64,000 nt of DNA from Sodalis sp. dw_96. Its GTDB lineage: Bacteria; Pseudomonadota; Gammaproteobacteria; Enterobacterales; Enterobacteriaceae. Below, in pieces: positions 56,040 to 64,000 of the stretch (the stretch's first letter is position 1; each line of letters begins with the position of its first letter). The stretch lies in assembly GCF_018449575.1 (NCBI RefSeq), contig NZ_JAAVUT010000005.1:1-64000 (forward strand), in the 5' to 3' direction. The notes beneath the pieces were generated by a model. That model saw only the letters and a program-made list of their open reading frames with translations. It had not been told where the DNA came from and did not search any database. Both the position numbers and the translations under genes were made by a program.

Positions 56040-57710
56040 TTAACTTGCCACCGCCGATAACAGGGAATTAAACAGGTCGCTGGCGGTGGAAATCACCTGG
56101 GCGTTAGCCTGGTAATATTGTTGATAGCGCGTCAAATCGATGTATTCGTCGTCGAGGTTGACGCCGGACGCCGATTGCTGCTGATTGGTCAGCGCGGTAA
56201 CGATATTGGACTGGGCGGTGCTGGTGACCTCGGCATTGCTGGTTTCGGTGCCGACATTGCTTACCAGCGTGGCATAGGCGGTGCTCAGGGTGGCTGAACC
56301 GCCGACGATTTGGCTGGTTTGCAGCGCCAGCATGTTTTCGGCGTTGCGGTTATCGCTGGCGCCGGTATCGTCATCGGCATCATCGGGCAGCCCGGCTGCA
56401 ATTTTGCCCGGGTCGGTAATCGCCACCTTCATGCTGCCAATCACATCGGACACCGGATCGACAATGAAACTGTCGTTATTGGCCGGCGTACCGGTTACGG
56501 CCACGTTCAACCCGGCAAAGGTCAATGTCGTCACCCCTGTAGTGCTATCGGTAACCTGCTGGACATCGGCCGCGGCGAGGACAGTGCCGGTACTGCTTTG
56601 GGTAACCTGCCAGTTGCCGTTGACGTACTTAACCTGATATTGGCTGGCCTGCACCTGGTCGGTATTGTCGCCGTCATAGGTGGCGCTGGCCGATGCAGTG
56701 CCGCTGTTCTTGCTATTGGTAGTTACCGAAGGATCGGCATAGGTGAAAAACGCGCCGCCGGTGTCGCCGTCTAAATCGACACCCGCCTCGTTGGTTTGAT
56801 TCATATTGCTGGCCAGGCTGAGGGCCAGCTGGCCGAGCTCGTTGGTGGCATCGGTCAACGCCCCGTCCCGGAACGACAGCAGCCCGCCGAGACTGCCGGT
56901 GGTGATACTGGCATCATTAATCTGCACCGGGGTGCCGGTGCCCCGATCGTAGGCCAGAACGGTTTTTGTCGCATCGGCGCTGGAGGGCACCGCGTCCACC
57001 TGGTAGGCGCTGCTGCCCTGCACCAGCGTCATGCCGTTGGCAAAGGTCAGATTAACGGAGCCGTTATCCTGCACGCTGGACGTCACGCCGACGATACCGT
57101 TAAGTTCGCTCACCAATTCATCTCGTTGATCCAGCAGGGAATTGGGCGCCTGGCTGCCGCCGGAGCTGACGATCTTGCTGTTGAGGCTGGCGATTTCCTG
57201 GGTGTAATTATTGATTTCAGCCGCGCTGGAAGTCACCTGCTGATTCACCGAAGCGCCCATGCTTTGCAGATAGGTAGAGGCGCTTTGGAACTGATCCACC
57301 ATGCTGCCGGCGCTGCCGAGGACGGTTTGCCGCGCTGAAGTGTCAGAGGCGTTGCTGCTCATCGATTGAATACTGGTGAAAAACGTACTCATGGCGGAGG
57401 ATAAATCGGTATCGCTGGTGGACAGCATATCGTCTATCTGCGAAACCTGATTGTAATAGGTGGTGGTGGCATCGGCGGTGGCCGACGCGATCTGCAGTTG
57501 GTTCACCACCAGCGAGTCATATACCCGGGTTACCCCGGTCACCGTCACGCCATTACCGCTTAACCCGGAACCCAGACTTTCGGAAAGCTGGGTTTTTTCC
57601 TCGTTGTAGCCGGCAACCGGCTCATTGGCGATATTGTTCCCCACCGTATTCAGGGCAATCTGCGCAGCCTGAATGCCGCTGGCGGCTATATTGGTTAGTG
57701 AACTGGACAT
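56040..57710 (-). CDS. flgK: Hook-filament junction protein FlgK
   Basis: The 556-residue HAP1 begins SSLTNIAASGIQAAQIALNTVGNNIANEPVAGYNEEKTQL and ends VNLDDEYIDLTRYQQYYQANAQVISTASDLFNSLLSAV, the typical terminal helices. A substituted PVAGY replaces the usual TPGYNRQ-like motif. It makes the first ring on the hook. It is transcribed with flgL; the leader carries an ERIC remnant. Confidence 0.95.
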   Translation of the reverse strand: MSSSLTNIAASGIQAAQIALNTVGNNIANEPVAGYNEEKTQLSESLGSGLSGNGVTVTGVTRVYDSLVVNQLQIASATADATTTYYNQVSQIDDMLSTSDTDLSSAMSTFFTSIQSMSSNASDTSARQTVLGSAGSMVDQFQSASTYLQSMGASVNQQVTSSAAEINNYTQEIASLNSKIVSSGGSQAPNSLLDQRDELVSELNGIVGVTSSVQDNGSVNLTFANGMTLVQGSSAYQVDAVPSSADATKTVLAYDRGTGTPVQINDASITTGSLGGLLSFRDGALTDATNELGQLALSLASNMNQTNEAGVDLDGDTGGAFFTYADPSVTTNSKNSGTASASATYDGDNTDQVQASQYQVKYVNGNWQVTQSSTGTVLAAADVQQVTDSTTGVTTLTFAGLNVAVTGTPANNDSFIVDPVSDVIGSMKVAITDPGKIAAGLPDDADDDTGASDNRNAENMLALQTSQIVGGSATLSTAYATLVSNVGTETSNAEVTSTAQSNIVTALTNQQQSASGVNLDDEYIDLTRYQQYYQANAQVISTASDLFNSLLSAVAS

Positions 57711-57734
57711 TGTTTTTCCTTATCCCGGGGAGTG

Positions 57735-57800
57735 TATACCCGCCATACTTCAAGCTGCGGTTACGTTGGCTTCCCTCAACTCGAATTGTTTGGGGTTTAA
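57735..57800. repeat. Internally deleted ERIC element
   Basis: The left side TATACCCGCCATACTTCAAG and GTTGGCTTCCCTC match one end of the ERIC at 42.2 kb in reverse orientation. The right side ACTCGAATTGTTTGGGGT matches the opposite end. About 60 internal bases are missing. Confidence 0.8.
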
Positions 57801-57843
57801 GCGCCGTTCTCGTTTAAGTCAACCCGCCACACCCTTTTCTGTT

Positions 57844-57870
57844 ATATCGTCCCGGCCAGGCCAAACTTGA
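57844..57870 (-). promoter_or_regulatory. Sigma-28 promoter of flgKL
   Basis: On the minus strand, TCAAGTTT (7 of 8 to TAAAGTTT), an 11-bp spacer and GACGATAT (6 of 8 to GCCGATAA) lie about 134 bp upstream of flgK. Confidence 0.72.
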
Positions 57871-57932
57871 GTGTCGGGGAAAAAAATCGTGGCCGACCGG
57901 GGCCGCTTGCGGCGATTCCACCGGAACCGGCT

Positions 57933-58931
57933 TTAAAACAGCCCGCCGATATCGCGGGTATAAGCGGTTGCCGCATGGGCGGCGGCATTTTTCAACTGAC
58001 TGATAATCTGCACCAGTTTGGCGCCATAGTCCGGATCGGTCGCATAACCCGCCCGCTGCAATGCGTAAGCGGCCGCCTCCGGCTGGACGGCGTTCACCAC
58101 CTCGCGATAACGGGGATTATCGGTGAGCACATGGACATAATCCTTGATGGCATCAAGGTAGGAGTCGTACACCCGAAAGCGCTGCATGACCTTGGCCGGC
58201 TGACCATTTTGATATTCCGTGGTCATCACATCGGTGGTTTTACCATGCCAATCGCCTGAGGCTTTGATGCCGAACAGGTTATAACTGGGCTTGCCGTTGG
58301 TGGCGGGAATTTCCCGTCGTCCCCAATCCGATTCCAGCGCCGCCTGGGCCAAAATCAAATGGTGCGGGATACCGCTTTGCTGACTGGCGACCATGGCCGG
58401 TATAGTGAGCTTGTTGGTAAAAGCTTGTCCGCCGGGGCTATTATCCCCGGATTGTTCACCCTGCCGGGATTGCCGCTGTCCCTGCTGATAGGAGCCGCCC
58501 ATCATCGACGAAGGACTATAGGCCACGCTGCCGGCGGCGTGACCATGGAGGATGGTCATATCCATCGGCGTCGGCTTGGCGGCATCCCCGGCGGCGGCGG
58601 TAATTCCGGCGTCATCCGGTCCGCTGCCGTTGCGGCTCAGTTGCTTGACCATCATATCCGCCAGCCCCAATCCTTTTGACGACATCTGCTGGGACATTTG
58701 CTGATCGTAGAGGCTGGTATAAAGATCCGCCTGACTGCTGTCGGTTAATCCCCCCTTTGGCAGGGCCTCGCGCATGCTCTTGAGCATCATTTGCACGAAC
58801 AGCCCCTCCACCTGTTTCGCCACGGCCTTGAGCGCCTGCGGCGAAGACTGTGCCGCGGCGGTATGCAGCTTTGCCAATGAATTGGCGTCATAGGCGGCGG
58901 AGGTGGGATCGACCGGGTCATTCACCTGCAT
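57933..58931 (-). CDS. flgJ: Flagellar rod assembly protein / peptidoglycan hydrolase FlgJ
   Basis: The 332-residue bifunctional FlgJ has an N-terminal rod-cap domain (VAKQVEGLFVQMMLKSMREALPKGG, LYTSLYDQQMSQQMSSKGLGLADMMVKQL) and a C-terminal glucosaminidase-type domain (SQQSGIPHHLILAQAALESDWGRREI with the catalytic Glu, then YNLFGIKASGDW). The linker (about 110-175) is longer and Gly/Gln-rich compared with E. coli (313 aa). It drills the cell wall for the rod. The ATG overlaps the flgI stop (ATGA); a 10-codon upstream extension is rejected. Confidence 0.95.
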   Translation of the reverse strand: MQVNDPVDPTSAAYDANSLAKLHTAAAQSSPQALKAVAKQVEGLFVQMMLKSMREALPKGGLTDSSQADLYTSLYDQQMSQQMSSKGLGLADMMVKQLSRNGSGPDDAGITAAAGDAAKPTPMDMTILHGHAAGSVAYSPSSMMGGSYQQGQRQSRQGEQSGDNSPGGQAFTNKLTIPAMVASQQSGIPHHLILAQAALESDWGRREIPATNGKPSYNLFGIKASGDWHGKTTDVMTTEYQNGQPAKVMQRFRVYDSYLDAIKDYVHVLTDNPRYREVVNAVQPEAAAYALQRAGYATDPDYGAKLVQIISQLKNAAAHAATAYTRDIGGLF

Positions 58932-60055
58932 CAGATGATCTCCAGTGAGGCCTGTAAACACCCGGCGCTGTGCATCGCTTGCAGGATGGACATCAGATCG
59001 TTCGGCGTCGCGCCCAAAGCATTCAACGCACGCACCACGCTGCTGAGATTGGCGCTGGATCTGACGTTTTTCAACGAGCCGCCGCCCTGGTTAACCGAAA
59101 TCTGCGTTTGCTGGGTCACCACCGTTTGTCCTCCCGCCAGCGGCGTATCCGGCTGGCTGACGTTTTGCTGGTTATCCACCACCACCGACAGGGAGCCCTG
59201 GGCCACGGCACAGTTTTCCAGCATCACGTTGCGGTTCATCACCACCGACCCGGTGCGTGAATTGACGATGACCTTGGCATCTATTTCACCGATATTGATA
59301 TCGATATCTTCAATTTGCGAGAGGAAACGCACCTGGCTGCTGTTATTGGCGGGCAGCTGCAATTCAATGGTGCGCGCATCCACCGCCCTGGCCAGGCCCA
59401 TGCCGCCTTGTCCGTTAATGGTATCGCTGACCCGCTGCGCCAGGCTGAAATTTTCCTGTTTCAATTGCAGCGTAAGCAGGCGGCTGCTGCCGAACGTATT
59501 GGGTAATTCCCGTTCGATGACCGCGCCATCGTTGATTCGGCCCCCGGCCAGCTGATTGACCTGTACCCGGCTGCCGCCGGACGATGCCCCAGCCCCGCCC
59601 ACCAGCAGGTTACCCTGCGCCAGCGCGTAGACCTGGTTATCCGCGCCTTTTAACGGCGTCATCAATAAGGTGCCCCCGCGCAGGCTTTTGGCCGATCCCA
59701 TGGATGACACCACCACATCGATATTCTGCCCGGCGCGGGCAAAGGCCGGATAATTGGCGGTCACCATCACGGCGGCAACGTTCTTAAGCTGCATATTGGT
59801 GCCGGCGGGAACCGTAATGCCCAATTGCGACAGCATATTGGTCAGGCTTTGCGTGGTGAACGGCGTTTGGGTGGTCTGATCGCCGGTGCCGTCCAGACCC
59901 ACAACCAACCCGTAGCCGATGAGCGGATTCCCCCGCACGCCCTGGATATCCACCAGATCCCTTAGCCGTTCCGCGCCGGCGGGCATCGCCAGCACCGTCA
60001 GCGCCAGCAAAATCCCACGGTAGCGCCGGAAAAATATCAAGGTTGAAATCCACAT
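58931..60055 (-). CDS. flgI: Flagellar P-ring protein FlgI
   Basis: The 374-residue periplasmic P-ring subunit has a Sec signal ([15 protein letters not shown]) and conserved [52 protein letters not shown], ending in [31 protein letters not shown] with the cysteine of the family disulphide. The start at MWISTLIFF is chosen because it gives a normal signal peptide; 32 further upstream codons overlap flgH. Confidence 0.95.
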   Translation of the reverse strand: MWISTLIFFRRYRGILLALTVLAMPAGAERLRDLVDIQGVRGNPLIGYGLVVGLDGTGDQTTQTPFTTQSLTNMLSQLGITVPAGTNMQLKNVAAVMVTANYPAFARAGQNIDVVVSSMGSAKSLRGGTLLMTPLKGADNQVYALAQGNLLVGGAGASSGGSRVQVNQLAGGRINDGAVIERELPNTFGSSRLLTLQLKQENFSLAQRVSDTINGQGGMGLARAVDARTIELQLPANNSSQVRFLSQIEDIDINIGEIDAKVIVNSRTGSVVMNRNVMLENCAVAQGSLSVVVDNQQNVSQPDTPLAGGQTVVTQQTQISVNQGGGSLKNVRSSANLSSVVRALNALGATPNDLMSILQAMHSAGCLQASLEII

Positions 60056-60071
60056 GCTTATCGTTACCTGT

Positions 60072-60815
60072 TTAAAAAGGCGACCATTTAAGAAAAAAGC
60101 GTTGCAGCCAACCCATTTCCTGCGCTTCATTGATATAACCTTTGCCGACATATTCGATACGGGCGTCCGCCACCTGCGTTGACAATACCGAGTTATCGCC
60201 GGTGATGGTGCGCGGGTTAACCACGCCCGAGAAACGAATAAACTCCGTGCCCTGATTGATGGCGATTTGTTTCTCGCCCACTACCCGCAGATTGCCGTTG
60301 GACATGACCTGGTCAACGGTGACCGTAATCGTGCCGGTAAAGGTATTCTGAGCGGTGGCACCCCCTTTACCGGAGAAGTCATTGGTGCCGTTGGTATTGA
60401 CATCCGCTTTACCATTACCCACCAGGCCATTCAATGCCGTCGGCGCCGTGGTGACTTTCAGGGTGCCGCTGCCCGCCCGATCGGCGCTGGCGGTTGAACT
60501 CTTGCTGGCGCTGACATTTTCCTGCAGGGTGATGGTCAGGATATCGCCGACATTGCGCGGACGGCGGTCTTCAAATAACGGCTGGTAGCCATAGTTCATC
60601 GGCTGTACCGATTGAAAGATTGAACCGTTGGCCACCGGCACCGACGCCGGCGCCGGCTGCGCGGAGGTTTGACCCTGCACCAGGGTTTCGTGGTGCGCCC
60701 CGCACCCGGCCAAGGTCAGCACAGCCAGCGCCATTAAGGCGCCGGCTGCGGATGAACCGTCACATCGCGCCCGATGCGGCGGCGTGGTGGTGATAATCGT
60801 CTCTTTTTGTTTCAT
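60072..60815 (-). CDS. flgH: Flagellar L-ring lipoprotein FlgH
   Basis: The 247-residue outer-membrane lipoprotein has the lipobox LTLAGC. The mature part ([87 protein letters not shown]) is standard. The N-region before the hydrophobic core is unusually long (about 25 residues), so an internal start cannot be excluded; the Shine-Dalgarno sequence at 60815 is poor. Confidence 0.93.
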   Translation of the reverse strand: MKQKETIITTTPPHRARCDGSSAAGALMALAVLTLAGCGAHHETLVQGQTSAQPAPASVPVANGSIFQSVQPMNYGYQPLFEDRRPRNVGDILTITLQENVSASKSSTASADRAGSGTLKVTTAPTALNGLVGNGKADVNTNGTNDFSGKGGATAQNTFTGTITVTVDQVMSNGNLRVVGEKQIAINQGTEFIRFSGVVNPRTITGDNSVLSTQVADARIEYVGKGYINEAQEMGWLQRFFLKWSPF

Positions 60816-60920
60816 AAGGCCCGTTGCGTCCCGATCGGCAGACAAATTTGCCGTAGGCGCACTTATGTTACGGTGTCACTTTATCTTCAAATGATCGCCG
60901 TGAATTGATCCAAAACAACC

Positions 60921-60963
60921 ACCGCACTAGCACCGCACTAGCACCGCACTAGCACCGCACTAC
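60921..60963. repeat. 11-bp tandem repeat upstream of flgH
   Basis: ACCGCACTAGC occurs at 60921, 60932 and 60943, with a fourth, diverged unit at 60954. It lies in the 186-bp gap between flgG and flgH, inside the presumed flg transcript. Confidence 0.85.
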
Positions 60964-61001
60964 AGCCAAAGCGCGGTTAGCAATCCCGCGTTATTCAATC
61001 A

Positions 61002-61784
61002 TTACATCTGGGTGAGTTTTTCCAGCATATCGTCGGAGGTGGTAATGGCTTTGCTGTTGATTTCATAAGCGCGCTGCACTTGAATCATATCCACCAACTC
61101 CTCGGCCACGTTGACATTGGAGGTTTCCACATAACCTTGATAGAGCAAACCCGCGCCGTTTTGGCCGGGATTGGAATCCGTCGGCGCCCCCGAGCTTTGG
61201 GTTTCCTGGTAAAGATTTTCACCCAGGCTTTCCAGTCCGGCGTCATTAACAAAGTTGCTTAAGGTCAGCTGACCCACCTGCTGGGCATTGGTTTGCCCCT
61301 GAACGGTCACGCTCACCGCCCCGTCGCGAGAGACGGTGATGGTTTGGGCATTGGCCGGAATAGTGATGGCCGGCTGAATGGTATAGCCGCTGGAGGTCAC
61401 CAATTGTCCGTTGGCATCCACTTGAAACGATCCGTCGCGGGTATAGGCCGAGGTACCGTCCGGCAGTAACACCTGGAAAAAACCCTGGCCGTTGATGGCC
61501 AGATCCTTGGACTCGGACGTCTGTTGCAGGTTTCCCTGGCTGAACAGCCGCTCGGTGGAAACCGGCCTGACCCCGGTGCCCAATTGCAGGCCGGAGGGCA
61601 GCGTGGTTTGGTCGGAGGACTGCGCTCCGGGTTGACGCACGGTCTGGTACAGCAAGTCTTCGAACACCGCCCGCTGGGCCTTGAATCCGTTGGTGCTAAC
61701 GTTAGCCAGGTTATTGGAAATAACATCCATGTTGGTCTGCTGCGCGTCCAGACCGGTTTTGGAAATCCATAATGAACGGATCAT
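61002..61784 (-). CDS. flgG: Flagellar distal rod protein FlgG
   Basis: The 260-residue distal rod subunit matches E. coli FlgG in length; [48 protein letters not shown] and the end [44 protein letters not shown] are typical. It lies 21 bp after flgF. Confidence 0.97.
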   Translation of the reverse strand: MIRSLWISKTGLDAQQTNMDVISNNLANVSTNGFKAQRAVFEDLLYQTVRQPGAQSSDQTTLPSGLQLGTGVRPVSTERLFSQGNLQQTSESKDLAINGQGFFQVLLPDGTSAYTRDGSFQVDANGQLVTSSGYTIQPAITIPANAQTITVSRDGAVSVTVQGQTNAQQVGQLTLSNFVNDAGLESLGENLYQETQSSGAPTDSNPGQNGAGLLYQGYVETSNVNVAEELVDMIQVQRAYEINSKAITTSDDMLEKLTQM

Positions 61785-61805
61785 CCGTTAATACTCCCGA
61801 GTAAT

Positions 61806-62564
61806 TTAACTGCTCACCGATAACAGTTGGTTGGCTTTATCCGCGTTGTCATCAGCGTCGGAAATCACCTTCATTTGCATTTCAAAGCGTCGCGCGGTGC
61901 CAATCATGTCCACCAGCGCTTCGGCGGTATTCACATTGCTGCCTTCCAGCACTCCCGGCATCACCTTGACGGTGTTATCCGCCGGCAAGGCTTGACCCAC
62001 CTGCGCCGCGGCGGCGGGGGTCAAATGAAACAAACCGTCGTCGCCGCGCACCAATTGGCCGTCATTGGGTTTGACCAGCTTCAGTTGCCCCACCTCTTCG
62101 ACGGTATTGGGTTGATCCCCGGCCCCCAGCGCCGACACCGTGCCGTCGGCCGCCATGGTGATGGACGCCTGGGTAGGCACCACCAGCGGTCCGTTTTGCC
62201 CCACGACCGGATAACCCTGGATCAGCAACTGGCCGGTATTGTCCTCTTGGATATTGCCGTTGCGGGTATAGGCTTCCTGTCCATTGGGCAGTTGCACCGC
62301 CAGCCAGCCTTGATCCTGCACCGCAACATCCAGCGCGCGCGCGGTGTAGTCCAGCGGCCCCGGCGTCGTCAGCGTGCCGGGGGTGGAGGCCACTACCAGA
62401 GTACGCGTCGGCAAGGTCTCTCCCTCGACGGGCACCGCCCGCATGGCCGACAGCTGGGCCTGGAAACCGGTGGTGGAGGCATTCGCCAGGTTGTTACTGA
62501 TGACTGCCTGCTGTTCAAGAGACTGGCTGGCTCCACCCATTGCGGTATAAATTGCGTGATCCAT
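61806..62564 (-). CDS. flgF: Flagellar proximal rod protein FlgF
   Basis: The 252-residue rod protein begins [42 protein letters not shown] and ends SNVNTAEALVDMIGTARRFEMQMKVISDADDNADKANQLLSV. It lies 19 bp downstream of flgE in the flg operon. Confidence 0.96.
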   Translation of the reverse strand: MDHAIYTAMGGASQSLEQQAVISNNLANASTTGFQAQLSAMRAVPVEGETLPTRTLVVASTPGTLTTPGPLDYTARALDVAVQDQGWLAVQLPNGQEAYTRNGNIQEDNTGQLLIQGYPVVGQNGPLVVPTQASITMAADGTVSALGAGDQPNTVEEVGQLKLVKPNDGQLVRGDDGLFHLTPAAAAQVGQALPADNTVKVMPGVLEGSNVNTAEALVDMIGTARRFEMQMKVISDADDNADKANQLLSVSS

Positions 62565-62583
62565 GGTTAGTCCGTCCGGGCTA

Positions 62584-63816
62584 TCAGCTCATGCTGACGA
62601 GAGTCTGCATGATGGTGTCCTGCGCCTTGATGGTCTGCGCATTCGATTGGTAATCACGCTGCGCGACGATCAAATCCACCAGCTCGTTGCTGAGATTGAC
62701 GTTCGAACCTTCCAGCGCGCCGCTGGTCATGGTGCCGAAATTACCGGTGCCGGCGGTGCCGAGTACCGCCGGGCCCGATGAGGACGTGGCGCTCCAGACG
62801 TTATTGCCGTCGGAGGTCAGGCCCTGCGGATTGGCGAAGTTGGCCAACACGATCTGTCCCAGCAATTGGCTCTGACCGTTTGAGTAGGTGCCGGTAATGG
62901 TGCCGTCGTCATTAATGGTGTATTTGGTCAAATCGCCGGCGGGATAGCCGGTGGCATTCTGGGCGCTGACGCTGCTGGCGGAGTTGTACTGCTGTTGGCT
63001 GCCGGCAAAGTTAAGCGTGAAAGTCGCGGCTGCGGAACCGTCCACGCTGGCCATATTAATGGTGCTGATACCGCCGGTGGTGCTGGTGATCGTGTCCAGC
63101 GTACCGTTGGTATTAAATTTCAGGGTGCCGAGATCCTGTACCGGCGTGGGGGTGGTGGGATCGCTGCCGTCCACGGCCTTGACATCCCAGGTATTGTCCG
63201 CGGTTTTGGTAAAATACAGGCTGATATTATGCGGATTGCCCAGGCTGTCATAGGTGGTCAACGGCTCGGAGAAACTGTATGTGGAGGAATCCGTGGCGTC
63301 GAACGGCGTCGCGGTAGTGTCAATGTCTGCGGAGTCGGAATCCAGATCCAACGCCATGGTGGCGGTGGTGGTGGCGGTGGCCGACATGCCGGTCAGCGGG
63401 ATACTCAGATTCACCGGCGTGGCGCCCTGTTGAACAGTGGGGGGCGTGCCGCTGACGGGATAACCGGTGACGTTCATGCCGGTGCTGGTGAGCAGGTTGC
63501 GATTGTCATCCAGTTGGAAATCGCCGTCGCGGGTATAATACACCGTGCCGCTGGCGTCCACCGCCCGGAAAAATCCGCTGTTGGAAATAGCGACATTCAG
63601 CCCGTTATCGGTGGAATTCACCGAGCCGTCGCTGAAATCCTGCGTCACTCCAGTGACCTGCACCCCCAGACCTACCTGGGAACCGGCATAGATATCGGCA
63701 AACGAAACGGTACCGGCCTTGAACCCGCTGGTTTCCGAGTTGGCGATGTTATTGCCGATCACATCAAGATTACTGGAGGCGGCGTTTAACCCGCTGACAC
63801 CTTGTGCAAAACCCAT
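62584..63816 (-). CDS. flgE: Flagellar hook protein FlgE
   Basis: The 410-residue hook subunit (E. coli 402 aa) starts MGFAQGVSGLNAASSNLDVIGNNIANSETSGFKAGTVSFADIYAGS and ends SNVNLSNELVDLIVAQRDYQSNAQTIKAQDTIMQTLVSM. Its central D1/D2 part is rich in Asp, Ser and Thr. AGGAG precedes the ATG. It polymerises under control of FlgD (cap) and FliK (length). Confidence 0.97.
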   Translation of the reverse strand: MGFAQGVSGLNAASSNLDVIGNNIANSETSGFKAGTVSFADIYAGSQVGLGVQVTGVTQDFSDGSVNSTDNGLNVAISNSGFFRAVDASGTVYYTRDGDFQLDDNRNLLTSTGMNVTGYPVSGTPPTVQQGATPVNLSIPLTGMSATATTTATMALDLDSDSADIDTTATPFDATDSSTYSFSEPLTTYDSLGNPHNISLYFTKTADNTWDVKAVDGSDPTTPTPVQDLGTLKFNTNGTLDTITSTTGGISTINMASVDGSAAATFTLNFAGSQQQYNSASSVSAQNATGYPAGDLTKYTINDDGTITGTYSNGQSQLLGQIVLANFANPQGLTSDGNNVWSATSSSGPAVLGTAGTGNFGTMTSGALEGSNVNLSNELVDLIVAQRDYQSNAQTIKAQDTIMQTLVSMS

Positions 63817-63878
63817 AAGACTCTCCTGTGGTAATAACTGCAGGCATGCCGCGACCGGGCACCCGTGCCGGTTACCGG

Positions 63879-64000
63879 TTAAATGATTTGGACGATTTTA
63901 TCGAGGGTGACATTACCCGTCAGACCGAGATTCAATTCCGTTGCGCCGCTGCTGTCGGTGCTTACGCCATACACTTCCGCGTATTCCAGCGGCGTGGTCA
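63879..64000 (-). CDS. flgD: Flagellar hook cap protein FlgD, C-terminal fragment
   Basis: Only the last 39 codons are in the window. The minus strand reads TTPLEYAEVYGVSTDS and ends VTLDKIVQII before TAA, resembling the FlgD C-terminus (VYGIV..., TLDEVRQI). The rest continues past the right edge. The stop is about 62 bp from flgE. Confidence 0.88.
   Translation of the reverse strand, partial: TTPLEYAEVYGVSTDSSGATELNLGLTGNVTLDKIVQII

Overview
The window reads as a chromosome segment of a gammaproteobacterium of the order Enterobacterales. Nearly every housekeeping and flagellar protein aligns from memory over its full length with an E. coli or Salmonella counterpart (ArgS, MurJ, MviM, RimJ, MdtH, YceB, YcdY, GhrA, PhoH, PutA, FliA-FliR, FlgD-FlgL). 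The GC-rich background, gene-order changes, non-coding repeat arrays and an added cyclic beta-1,2-glucan synthase suggest a Sodalis-like or related lineage rather than Escherichia. That genus-level placement is an inference and is not proven by the sequence.

Layout. 0-5.2 kb: cutC, a MalY/PatB-type lyase, yecM, argS. 5.2-7.5 kb: an array of palindromic repeats, then an HD-domain hydrolase facing a GlxA/AraC-type regulator, with a perfect 17-bp inverted repeat between them. 7.5-23.4 kb: murJ, a giant ndvB-type glucan synthase, mviM, rimJ, mdtH, yceB, ycdY and ghrA; this matches the E. coli 24-25 min order except for inserted ndvB and missing yceH and ycdX. 23.4-28.3 kb: an AT-rich, horizontally acquired-looking island with a membrane-anchored winged-helix regulator, a Wzx-type flippase and a TupA-like ATP-grasp enzyme. 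28.3-34.2 kb: tRNA-Ser(GGA), phoH and putA with GTTGCA operator motifs. 34.2-34.7 kb: four tandem copies of a 107-bp palindromic repeat.

34.7-64 kb is a flagellar super-locus: fliZ, fliA, fliC (minus strand), fliD-S-T (plus), a small-gene insert (CsbD/ElaB-like, YmgB-like, yciG with an ERIC element), fliE (minus), fliF-G-H-I-J-K and fliL-M-N-O-P-Q-R (plus), then convergent flgL-K-J-I-H-G-F-E-D (minus, flgD cut by the window edge). Together these encode the basal-body rings and rod, type III export gate and ATPase, C-ring switch, hook, hook-filament junctions, filament and cap, export chaperones, sigma-28 and FliZ. Near-consensus sigma-28 promoters are visible before fliC, fliD and flgK.

The least ordinary material is non-coding: a covarying family of about 100-140-bp hairpin repeats at three sites (one solitary copy flanked by an 18-bp duplication), an 11-unit 13-bp tandem repeat between fliA and fliZ, a 23-bp tandem array, a large inverted repeat between fliK and fliL, and full and deleted ERIC elements in leaders of protein genes.
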